Of a DNA stretch of 45,724 nucleotides, positions 1 to 10,300 are shown piece after piece. A program made the translations under genes and the position numbers. Origin of the DNA: Myxococcales bacterium (lineage in GTDB: Bacteria > Myxococcota_A > Polyangia > Polyangiales > Polyangiaceae); contig JANXVA010000788.1 of the NCBI GenBank assembly GCA_025351875.1, forward strand, positions 1-45,724. The letters run 5' to 3'. Below the pieces are notes generated by a model that made no database searches, was not told the origin of the DNA, and was given only the letters and a program-made list of their open reading frames with translations. Each line of letters begins with the position of its first letter. Within the stretch, counting starts at the first letter, position 1.

Positions 1-2
1 CG

Positions 3-806
3 ATCGAGCGCGGCCTGCCGATCCTCATCCAGTCCTGCAACGCGCTCGACGAGGCGCACCGCGCCGGCATCATCCATCGCGACCTGAAGCCCGAGAACAT
101 CTTCGTCACGTCGCAGGGCGGGATGAAGGACTTCGCGAAGGTCCTCGACTTCGGGCTCGCCAAGGTCACCGAGCGCGAGATGCGCCCCGGCTCGATCATC
201 CTCACGCAGGAGGGCATGGTCTTCGGGACGCCCGAGTTCATGAGCCCCGAGCAGGCGCAGGGCAAGAGCCTCACGCCCGGCAGCGACATCTACTCGCTCG
301 CGGTCATCCTCTACGAGGTGCTCACGGGCAAGCTGCCGTTCGATGCCAAGAACCCGATGGAGTACATCCAGCTCCACGTCACGACGAAGCCGAAGCCCAT
401 CAACGAGCGGGTGCCCGGTCGGACGTTCCCGCCGCTGCTCTGGACGGTGCTGTCGAAGGCGCTCGAGAAGAAGAGCGAGGATCGCTACCAATCCGCCACG
501 GAGTTTGCGCACGCGCTGCAAGCGGTGCTGAACGGTGCGACCGAGGTGCCTCCGTTCAACGACGGCGCGCCTCGTCCGGGATTCTCGTCGCAGGGCAACG
601 TGCCCGTGGCGACGCCGCTCGCGCAGCCCGCGATCGCGCTTCCGGCGGCGGGAGCGCTTCCCGCTCCCACACGATCGAGCCCGCTCTTGCGTGAGGCCGT
701 TGGACCGACGCGGCCGCCGCTCCTGCTGCTCGTCGGCATCGCGCTCGCGTTCCTCGTGGTGGGCGCCGTGCTCGCGGCGATCGTCCTCAAAGTCGTGATG
801 AAGTAG
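3..806 (+). CDS. Ser/Thr protein kinase, C-terminal part (5' end outside window)
   Basis: The reading frame is open from the first bases, so the start lies upstream. Kinase signatures appear in order: the catalytic loop HRDLKPEN at about bases 78-101, the metal-binding DFG in VLDFGLAK at about 144-167, and the activation-segment motif TPEFMSPEQA at about 229-258. The Asp and Asn needed for catalysis are present, so an active eukaryotic-type kinase is likely. A Pro/Ala-rich linker of about 60 residues leads to one hydrophobic segment near the C-terminus (LLLLVGIALAFLVVGAVLAA), followed by a very short basic tail, so the kinase is cytoplasmic and tail-anchored. The missing N-lobe means the ATP-binding loop cannot be judged. 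The gene is convergent with the next gene, with a hairpin between them. Confidence 0.93.
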   Translation: MERGLPILIQSCNALDEAHRAGIIHRDLKPENIFVTSQGGMKDFAKVLDFGLAKVTEREMRPGSIILTQEGMVFGTPEFMSPEQAQGKSLTPGSDIYSLAVILYEVLTGKLPFDAKNPMEYIQLHVTTKPKPINERVPGRTFPPLLWTVLSKALEKKSEDRYQSATEFAHALQAVLNGATEVPPFNDGAPRPGFSSQGNVPVATPLAQPAIALPAAGALPAPTRSSPLLREAVGPTRPPLLLLVGIALAFLVVGAVLAAIVLKVVMK

Positions 807-822
807 CGGCCGCTCGGGCCGC
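806..822. terminator. Hairpin between convergent genes
   Basis: A perfect 6-bp stem (GCGGCC with GGCCGC) and a 5-base loop fill the short gap between the kinase stop and the FecR-gene stop on the other strand. There is no T-run on either side, so a classical intrinsic terminator is not proven. The position between two convergent 3' ends is the main argument. Confidence 0.35.
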
Positions 823-827
823 AGCGC

Positions 828-2261
828 TCACTTATTTTCGGCGTTCGGGTCGCGCTTCTTGCCGCCGCCCCAGCCGTTGTTGGACATGCACACGTCGTCG
901 GACATCGCGATGCGGTGCGCCTCCTCCGGGCCGAGCGATCTGGCGAGGTCTCCTTCGAAGACCTTGTTCGCACCGGTGAGCAGGAGAAACAGCTTCATCA
1001 CCGGGTGGACCTTCTCGTTCGGTCCCGGCTCCGCGCGGAGGCCTGCACGGATCTCGGCGACCTGCGTGTGGGCCTCCTTGGCGGACTCCTTGTCGACCTT
1101 CACCGCCGTGTCGTAGACGAGGTGGATGCACTGCTCGATGCCGATCTTGTCGATCACGTCGGGGCTGGTTGCGAGCGCCGTCGCACACATCGGCCGGATC
1201 TCCTTCCAGAGGCGCTCGTACGAGCGCTGGTAGGCGTCCTTGATCGGAGCGGAATCTTGCGGCGCGAGGCCGAGATCGTTCAGCTGCTTGGGCCCGAGCT
1301 CCCAGCCCGAAGGCTGGTAACACGGCACGCGAAACTTCACCTTCCCCTTCTTCACGAGCTCCGCCCAGTCCTCCTGAGTGAGATCGTACTCGGCACGCGT
1401 GCGCGTCGCCCCGCCGTCGGATGCGAGCTTCTCTTCGCTCTTCTTCAGCTTCTGCTCGAGCTCGATTTTCTGCGCGGCGATCGCCTCGAGGCGCGAGCGA
1501 TACTCGCTCACCTGGGCGACGAGGTTCTCGTTGGCCGCGGCGAGCGGAACGTCGCTGGCCGCGTTGGCGGCGGCCTTCGCGTCGAAGGCCTTCTCGCCCT
1601 CGCCGAGCGCGGCGCTCTTCTTCACACCGTCGCTGCCGACCTGCGCAGACTCCCCGGCGCCGAGGTCGATCCGCTCGCTCGCGTGGGAGACGGCGACCTT
1701 GCCCTCGTACACGGCAACGAACGCCAGCGCCGAGAGCGCCGCACCGACCACACCTGATTTCACGTCACGCTTGTTCATCTCTGCACCCGCATCTTTGTTG
1801 CTCGGGGCCTCGCCGCGAATCTTCACGGCGAAGCACGTTCCCTTGACCTCCACGTCGCCCGCCGGGGTGTGCACGCGGAAGCGTGCCCCGGGCTCGACGC
1901 GGTAGAAGACGTCACCGTGCGACTGCACGACGTCGTCGCCATCCCACTTCAGTTGCGCGCCGGGCTCGAGCACCGCGAGAGCACGGGAGCCCAGAGAGAC
2001 CTCGACGCGATCCTTCGCGATGGTCTCGCCGTGTGCCGGCGATCCCGACATGCCCGTCACGCGCATCGCGAGCGCCGCGGCGAGCGCGAGGAGGCTCACG
2101 ACGCCGGCGTCCCTGCCCCATCGAGGCGCTTTGTTCGCCGGCGGTGCCGGCGCCGCGACCTTTGCCTCGGCAACGACCTGACCGAGAACGCGCTCGGCGA
2201 AGTCGGACGGCGGGAGCTGCGGGTCCCACGCGTCGAGATCGAGCTTGTCGTCCTCGCTCAT
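828..2261 (-). CDS. FecR-domain membrane protein, probable partner of the adjacent ECF sigma factor
   Basis: The start is ATG at 2261, which overlaps the sigma-factor stop as ATGA and has GGAGG five bases upstream; an ATG four codons earlier lies inside that Shine-Dalgarno and is unlikely. The protein has 477 residues. Residues 1-50 are cytoplasmic, a hydrophobic helix follows at about 52-67, then a FecR-like beta domain (about 85-208, with GARFRVHTPAGDVEVKGTCF). A second hydrophobic stretch at about 169-184 is inserted between GTCFAVKI and VYEGKVAVSH, where a FecR domain is normally continuous. A coiled coil (about 244-280) and a C-terminal domain with paired cysteines follow. FecR proteins transmit periplasmic signals to ECF sigma factors; acting as anti-sigma here is inferred from the coupling. 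No zinc-binding anti-sigma motif is visible in the N-terminus. Confidence 0.8.
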   Translation of the reverse strand: MSEDDKLDLDAWDPQLPPSDFAERVLGQVVAEAKVAAPAPPANKAPRWGRDAGVVSLLALAAALAMRVTGMSGSPAHGETIAKDRVEVSLGSRALAVLEPGAQLKWDGDDVVQSHGDVFYRVEPGARFRVHTPAGDVEVKGTCFAVKIRGEAPSNKDAGAEMNKRDVKSGVVGAALSALAFVAVYEGKVAVSHASERIDLGAGESAQVGSDGVKKSAALGEGEKAFDAKAAANAASDVPLAAANENLVAQVSEYRSRLEAIAAQKIELEQKLKKSEEKLASDGGATRTRAEYDLTQEDWAELVKKGKVKFRVPCYQPSGWELGPKQLNDLGLAPQDSAPIKDAYQRSYERLWKEIRPMCATALATSPDVIDKIGIEQCIHLVYDTAVKVDKESAKEAHTQVAEIRAGLRAEPGPNEKVHPVMKLFLLLTGANKVFEGDLARSLGPEEAHRIAMSDDVCMSNNGWGGGKKRDPNAENK

Positions 2262-2872
2262 GACGTCCTCCATTCGCTCAGCGCTTCACGCATCTTCTCT
2301 CGCGCGCGAAAGAGGCGCGTCTTGGCGGTGTTCTCGGGGACGTCGAGCGCCGTCGCGATCTCGGCGATCGAGAGGCCGTGGAGCTCGGCGAGGACGAGCG
2401 CCGCGCACTGGTCGTCCGGCAGGCGCGCCGCGGCGGCGGAGATCGCGGAACCGAGCTGACGACGCTCGAGGGCGCTCTCGGGGGTAGAGCCGGTGCGCGC
2501 TCGCTGCGCGTGCTCGTCATCGTCGGCGAGCGAGGTCTGATCGAGCTTCTTCTTCTTGCGTGCATCGAGCGCGAGGCGCGTCGCGATCGTGAGCAGCCAC
2601 GTCGACGGCTTCGCCGGGCCGGCGAGATCGAACCCGGGGAACGCGCGGTAGGCGCGCACGAAGGTCTCCTGGGCGAGGTCCTCGACCTCGGGGCAGTGGC
2701 CGAGCATGCGTGAGAGGAGCGCGAAGACCATTCGCTCGTGACGGACGACGAACGCGCGGAACGCCATCGGCTCCTGCGCCCGACAGCGCTCGAGGACGGC
2801 AACGTCCATCGGCGCCGGGGAGCCTCCCTCCCCGCGAAGCGGGAACGCGACGCTCATGGCAGCGACCATCAT
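2258..2872 (-). CDS. ECF-family RNA polymerase sigma factor
   Basis: The protein has 204 residues, normal for ECF sigma factors. Region 2 covers about residues 28-107, including the core-binding stretch PEVEDLAQETFVRAYRAF and the TWLLTIATRLALDARKKKK segment that melts and reads the -10. An acidic linker of about 30 residues follows. Region 4 (about 140-198) holds the helix-turn-helix HGLSIAEIATALDVPENTAK that reads the -35. Starts at 2872, 2869 and 2857 (MSVAFP) are all possible, and none has a clear ribosome site. The stop overlaps the FecR gene start by four bases, so the two are made together, as expected for a sigma/regulator pair. The subgroup and target promoters cannot be told from sequence alone. 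Confidence 0.92.
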   Translation of the reverse strand: MMVAAMSVAFPLRGEGGSPAPMDVAVLERCRAQEPMAFRAFVVRHERMVFALLSRMLGHCPEVEDLAQETFVRAYRAFPGFDLAGPAKPSTWLLTIATRLALDARKKKKLDQTSLADDDEHAQRARTGSTPESALERRQLGSAISAAAARLPDDQCAALVLAELHGLSIAEIATALDVPENTAKTRLFRAREKMREALSEWRTS

Positions 2873-2884
2873 CGCCGAGTGTCA

Positions 2885-2907
2885 CGACGGCGCCCCCGAA
2901 AGGTTCC
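2885..2907 (-). promoter_or_regulatory. Possible ECF-type promoter upstream of the sigma gene
   Basis: On the minus strand the 106-base gap before the sigma gene contains GGAACCTTT followed by CCGTCGTGA, resembling the GGAAC and CGTC elements of ECF promoters and suggesting autoregulation. The spacing between the elements (13 bases) is shorter than the usual 15-17, so this is weak. Confidence 0.25.
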
Positions 2908-2978
2908 CCAGGTCGCTCATCTTTTCTTCGGCGGGGGCCCATACCCCCTGTGGCGGGGTCAGTTTTCCAGGGAAATGG

Positions 2979-3607
2979 TCACGGAAGGCGGCGGGATACT
3001 CCGACGTCGGCGAGCCTACCGCTCGCCAGGAAACGCTCCGCGAAGGACTGGACGCGTTCGACCTGGGCGGCGTCGAGGAAGACCTGCGCGCCGGTACGCA
3101 CGTAGCTCATGAGGTTGTCGGGGACGACCGTGTGCGCATTGCCGAAGAAGTGCCCGAGCTCGTGAGCGAGGACGGTCCGGAACGCCGCCCCGGAGAGGAT
3201 GAGGAACCGCTTGTTCGTCGGCTTGCTCGTCCACGCAACGCCCTTGCGGTAGCGACCAGGCTCGTCGACGTCCTCGAGCGCCGCGACGACGAAGACGTCG
3301 ATCACGTTCTTCTCGACGAGCGCCGCGAGAGCATCGCGGTCGGCGCGCGTGTGGATCTGCGCGTGCGCGGACGGAATTTCGCGGCGGAGGGTCCAGCGAA
3401 ACCGAACGCCGGTGGGCGCGTAGAGCTCGTTGGCGTCCTCGATCTGGTTGGCGATCCAGGAGTCCTCGCGTGCCGGTGTGCCGTCCTCGACGGCGACGGC
3501 GATCGAGATCGGGAACGTGACGGCGAGCGGCGCGGCCTCGGCGCCACGCTCGCCGTCGCCGACGACCATGGCGAACGTGACGAAGCTTCCGACGAGCGCG
3601 GCGCGAA

Positions 3608-3611
<4 letters not shown>
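2979..3611 (-). CDS. Secreted metzincin-type zinc metalloprotease
   Basis: The chosen start is GTG at 3611, which overlaps the upstream kinase stop as GTGA; a longer frame to 3677 would run about 70 bases into the kinase gene. This gives 210 residues. Residues 1-26 look like a signal peptide (hydrophobic AALVGSFVTFAMVV, cleavage near AEA). The zinc site HELGHFFGNAH (residues 150-160) matches HExxHxxGxxH of metzincins, with catalytic Glu151. NLMSYVR (Met168) is placed like the Met-turn. The protease is probably periplasmic or secreted; its substrate is unknown. It is one of the smallest layouts for such enzymes, with little outside the catalytic core. Coupling to a kinase with a periplasmic domain suggests co-expression but proves no functional link. 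Confidence 0.82.
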
Positions 3612-5572
<1,961 letters not shown>

Positions 5573-5596
5573 GCGGCGGATCCTATCGCGAACAGG

Positions 5597-6652
5597 TCAC
5601 TTCGGGACGCGCCAGATCGAGGTCATGCACGCGAGATAGACGTAGGTCGGGTCTTGCGCGAGCGAACGCCCATCCGAGCAGTCGGTGGCCGTGGTCTTCG
5701 CGATGCCCGCGACCCCGTCCATCGCACGGTGAACGCGGCCGTCCGAGGTCAGGAAGTAGCTGCTCGTGAGGACGTCATCGTGCACGACGCCGACGCCCCT
5801 CGCCGAGCCCGTTCCCTCGAGGGCCTCGATGAATGGGCCGGAGAACGTCAACGAGTGCCCCATCACGCTGTCGGACGCGACCGCAACGGCGCCGAGCGCG
5901 AAGACCGCGATCGCGTGAACGCCTTGATAGACCTGCGGGGCCGGGTCGCCGGCGCCTCCCGCCACGGCGAAGCGGTAGACCTGTTGGCCCGTGGTCCCGT
6001 TGTTCATCGCGAGGTAGACGGAGCTCGCGTCGGCGGCGATCGCCATCGGCACGTCGAGTGAAACAATGAGCGTCTGGTCGCTCGCGAAACCGTCCGAGAA
6101 GTGCACCGTGCCTCCGCTGGAGATTTCGCTCGCAGGCGCAGTCCAGTAGCTCTTCGTGCCGAACGCGGTGATCTGCCCGCCTGCCAGCATCGACCCGGTG
6201 TTCTTGGTCGCGATGGAACTCGGAGCGGCGGCCGGGCGATGTGCGACGCCATTGTCGCCCTCGTTTAGCCAGTAGAGGTCAGCAGCGGTCGCGAACAGGC
6301 TGCTCGGGAGCTTCTGCGCGGGAACGACGACCTCCGCGTTCCCGCCACTCTTCGGGACACGCCAGATCGCGCCGGCGTTCTCATATTGTGTAAAGTACAC
6401 GTACTCGTCCTGCACGGCGATGCTCGCAATCTGCCGCGACGTCACGAGGCGGCACACACCACCCCCGCTGCACGGCGCTCCCGGGATGATGCTGGGAAGG
6501 CTACCGCCGACGTCCCCGTCTCCGGCCGGCGCGCCGTCGCCCTCCGCGCCTCCGTCGCCCGCCGTTCCAGGGTCGCCGTCGGGCGCAATCGTCAGCTGCG
6601 TCCCGCACGCGGCGAGGATCCCAGCGATGACGAGGAGCCAGGAGGTCCGCAT
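5597..6652 (-). CDS. Lipoprotein with beta-propeller-like repeats, function unknown
   Basis: The protein has 351 residues with a lipoprotein signal: a hydrophobic N-terminus ending in the lipobox LAAC (Cys16). An acidic Gly/Asp-rich spacer (about 22-52) is typical of surface-tethered lipoproteins. The rest holds repeated short blades of the form VYFTQYENAGAIWRVPKSGG, DLYWLNEGDNGVAHRP and VYLACMTSIWRVPK, which fits a beta-propeller of the kind seen in many predicted extracellular proteins of this phylum. No catalytic motif is visible. It ends 25 bases before the kinase start and lies in the same direction, so it may be co-transcribed with the kinase. Confidence 0.8.
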   Translation of the reverse strand: MRTSWLLVIAGILAACGTQLTIAPDGDPGTAGDGGAEGDGAPAGDGDVGGSLPSIIPGAPCSGGGVCRLVTSRQIASIAVQDEYVYFTQYENAGAIWRVPKSGGNAEVVVPAQKLPSSLFATAADLYWLNEGDNGVAHRPAAAPSSIATKNTGSMLAGGQITAFGTKSYWTAPASEISSGGTVHFSDGFASDQTLIVSLDVPMAIAADASSVYLAMNNGTTGQQVYRFAVAGGAGDPAPQVYQGVHAIAVFALGAVAVASDSVMGHSLTFSGPFIEALEGTGSARGVGVVHDDVLTSSYFLTSDGRVHRAMDGVAGIAKTTATDCSDGRSLAQDPTYVYLACMTSIWRVPK

Positions 6653-6671
6653 GAGCCTCCAAGCGTACCGC

Positions 6672-7310
6672 TCAGCGCGCTCCTGGCGCCAGGACCTCGC
6701 GCATTGCAGGATGACGCTTCACGAGCGCGAGCGCGAGCGCGAGGAGCGTCTTGCCTGGCTCCATCTTGTGCCAGGGAGACGCGCCGCTCGGGTGCGGGAG
6801 CGGCACGACGTCGACGTCGTGGCCGAGCCATCGCGTCCGGAGCTCGCGACCGACGAGCGTATCGAGCTTCTTGCCGACCACCTCCTTGCCGAGCACCTCC
6901 GTGATCGCGAGCGAGCCGACGGCGAGCACCAGCTCGGGCCGGAGGATCTCGACCTCGCCCGCGAGGAACGGACGACAGCGCGCGATCTCTCCGAAGTCGG
7001 GCTTGCGATCGCCGCCGCCGCTCGCCTTCCCAGGGAAGCACCGCGCGACCGCGGCGATGTAGACGCGCTCGCGGAAGGCGGCCTCGTCGATGCCCATCGA
7101 CTCCTCGAACCAGCGGAAGAGAGTCTTGCCGGCCGTCCACGCGAAGGGGCGGCCGAAGCTTCCCTCGCGCGGGCCCGGGGCCTGCCCGACGAGGATGACC
7201 TTGGAGAGCACGGGCGGGCCGTGAACGACCGGCCCGATCATCTTCGGGCAGAGGCGACAGCCAGAGAGCTCGTCGTGAAGCGCGCGCAGCCGTACCAGCT
7301 CAGAAGGCAC
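6672..7310 (-). CDS. Uracil-DNA glycosylase superfamily protein with four-Cys iron-sulfur pattern
   Basis: The protein has 212 residues and a GTG start. Four cysteines (C18 and C21 in CRLC, C91 in ARCFPG, C112 in ARCRPF) are spaced as in the Fe-S cluster of family 4 uracil-DNA glycosylases. Motif 1 reads GQAPGPREG (42-50) followed by GRPFAWTAGK, where classical family 4 enzymes have GEAPG and GRPFVGxxG; motif 2 is PLPHPSG (170-176). The protein would remove uracil, or another deaminated base, from DNA to start base-excision repair. The changed residues near the active site leave substrate specificity open. It lies between a lipoprotein gene and a giant membrane protein gene, with no obvious repair partner nearby. 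Confidence 0.87.
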   Translation of the reverse strand: MPSELVRLRALHDELSGCRLCPKMIGPVVHGPPVLSKVILVGQAPGPREGSFGRPFAWTAGKTLFRWFEESMGIDEAAFRERVYIAAVARCFPGKASGGGDRKPDFGEIARCRPFLAGEVEILRPELVLAVGSLAITEVLGKEVVGKKLDTLVGRELRTRWLGHDVDVVPLPHPSGASPWHKMEPGKTLLALALALVKRHPAMREVLAPGAR

Positions 7311-7342
7311 GAGGCTGTCCTAGCAAAGTTATCGGCGCGCGG

Positions 7343-10300
7343 TCAGTCCCACGCGCCGAGCCGAGCGCGAATGCGCCGCCCGATGCCCCAGGCCCAGTCA
7401 CGGCGGAGCGTGATGCCGATCATGATGCCGAGGATGCCGAGGCCCGAGACCGAGAGCAGCACGAAGCCGACGCGGTGATCTCGCAAGCCCGCATGCACGA
7501 GGTTCGCGAGGATGTCGAGGGTGAGGAAAAGCGTGCCGAGCGCGAGATAGGCGCGTACCTGGAGAACGAGCCCGGCGAGCACACCGACGATGCACACGAC
7601 GCCGAACACGACCGAGTACGAGCCCTCCTCGGCGGCGCCCAGGCGGAACGTGAGCTTCAGGCCAGCGGGCAGGTAGAGGAGCGCGCCGCCGATGATGCGG
7701 AGAGCGGTGCGCGAGGACGGGGTCATCTTGGGCGCGAAGATCTGCGCGAGCGCGGTGACGAAGATCCCGAGCGGCCCGATGAACACCTCGGCGCCGTCGA
7801 GCCCCTGCGCGACGGCAAACACGATGAGCGCGAGGTTTGCCGCGAGCGCGGCGAGAGAGCCGAAGACGCGACTCCGCTCGACCCACGCCATCGTGCCGTA
7901 GAGGAGGCTCGCTCCGAGCGCGAGGCCGGCCGCCCCGTTCGATGCACCACTGGTCGTCAGCACGACCAGCAGGATCGGGAGCGCTCCCGCGAAGCGCCGC
8001 GTCGCGTCCGCGACAGCAGGGACCTTGCGACGGCGCGCGACGACGGCGACGCCGATGAGCGAGAAGCCGTAGAGGAGGCCGTTCATCGCGTCGACCTCGG
8101 GGCGCAGGCCGAACGAGCGCGTGGCGAACGCGTAGAACGCGACGAGCAGCGCCTCGACGAGCGCGACGTGGCGCGCGGTGCCTTGCCAGGCGACGGCGTG
8201 TAGCGCGACGGCGACCGAGAGGCCGAGCGCCGCGATGCCGCACGGGCCTTCCATGAAGCCGCCGGTCTCTCGCGTCGCGACGAAGAGGCACATCACGAGC
8301 GAGCTCGCGACGAGGACCGCGTCGCGGCCGTAGGAGAGGCCGAGCGCGGCATCATCGCGGCGCGCACGCGCGGAGGAGAACGCGGTGACGTGCGAGATCG
8401 TGGCGGCGACGGCGAGGCTCGCGCCGAGGAGCGGACCGTTGCGCGAGACGAGCATCACGAGGCCCGACGCTCCGGTAGTCCGTGTGAAGGCCGCGGCGAA
8501 GCAGGCTGCGGCGACCGCGAGGAGCAGCGGCGGCGCGACGAGGAGCAACTTCGCGAGGCCGCCGCGCCACGCGAGCCCGGCCACGGTGCTCGCCGCGGCG
8601 AGGAGAGCAAACGTGAGCGCGGGCGCGTACGAGACGACCCAGACGCCGTCGAGCGCCCGCGCCGCCAGCTCGACCACGCTCGGCGCGGCGTTGGTTGCCG
8701 AGGTCGCGCCGCCCGCCGCGAGCGCATAGGCGATCGCGAGCGGCGCGTACGCGAGCGCGACGAGCTGCGTCTCGGCGAGGACCTTCGGGTCGCGGACGCG
8801 TGCCTCGGAGACGCGACGGCCAAGGGCGACGGCAACCAGCGCGAGGAGCGCAATGGCGGGCCCCGCCCAGGCCGGCACGAGAGCGCCCGACTGCGCGAAC
8901 GCATGCACGAGCATCGGCGCGCCGAGCACCAGCGGCACGGCGCGATGGCGCGGAGAAAGCGCGGTGGCCGCGAGCACACCGGCGAGCGCGAAGGCGACTG
9001 CCGCGGGGAGGGAGGGCTGGAACGCGAGCCCCAGCGCGAGGAGCGCGGAGGAGATCGCGAGCGGGACGAAGATGCCACGCTCGATCGCGGGAGCCTCATC
9101 CTCACGTCGCGCGAGGAGCGTGCTGCGAAGCGTGGTCGCGAAGGCCGGCGAGCGGGAGACGAGCGCGAGCATCGCGGCGAGGGCCGTCGCCGCGATGGCG
9201 AGGCCGAGCCACCCTCGATTCCAGATCGCGAGCTCAGTGTCGCCGGGGAGGAGAAAGCGTGCAGGATCCAACCAATCGAGGCGCGCGCTCTCGGCGGTGG
9301 GGAGTGGGACCCACCGCCCGCCGGGGAGATCGAGCGGGACGAGCGCGGGACCGGTGAGCGAGCGCTGCGCGAAGCCGAGGAGGCTCGCGAACGACGCGAG
9401 GATCAGGCCGAAGTGGAGGAGCGCCTCGCGGCCGTACGAGCGATAGAGGAGCAGAAAGCCGAGCGCGCTACCCGCGAGCAGCAGCGGAGGCACGACCGCG
9501 ATGCTCCGCGTGGGCGTCGGTCCGCCGACGAGGACGGCATCGACGAAGAGGAGGAGCGCAAGCGCTACGACGCCGAAGTGCGCGACGTGGTGGTAGCGAG
9601 GTCCGTCCTGCGGGCGACCGAGCGCGGCGCCGAGGCGCGGCCCGACCTTCACGATGCCGCGCGCGAGGAGCCACACGAGCGCGATCACGATCGAGAGGCG
9701 GAAACCGACGACGTCGGGCGCGAGCGGACGACCGATGCGGTACGCGACGGCGGTGAGGCCGATGACCGGAGCCGCGAGCCAGAGCGTGACCACGTTTCCG
9801 CGCGCGTGGAAGCGCTCGAACGAGCGCGTAGTGAACGCCGCGAGCGCAGCACAGAGGATGCCGCCGAGGCCGGCCAGGACGACGATCCGGGCGCCTTCGT
9901 CGATCCCGCTGAGTGAGCTCCCCCCAGCGAGCAGCGAGATGACCACGAGCGGCAACGCGACGAGGGCGAAGCCGTCGAGCAGCGTGCGTGGGCTGCCGGA
10001 GAGTGGGAGCGGAACAATGCCGTAGATCGCGCGACCGAACTTCGGGGCGCTCTCGGCGCGCGGCGCGCGGAAGGACGCGAGGACGGCGAACGCACCGGCG
10101 AGGAGCCCAGCGAGCCATGCGGTGTCGACGGCGTCACTGGCTCCGACGAACACCCAGACGGCGAGCGCCACGGCGATCGCCGCCTGAGCAACGACCAGCG
10201 CGCTGCGATCGCGGAGCGCGCGCACGAACAGGACGATGGCGAGCGCGGCGACGGGGGCGGCGAACCACGCTCGGCTCACCGGGATGCCTGGCGTCGCAGG

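Noticed and set aside
8390-9916. A 508-codon plus-strand frame, and others within 7343-12409
   Set aside because: Antisense to the giant membrane protein; composition is purely charged.
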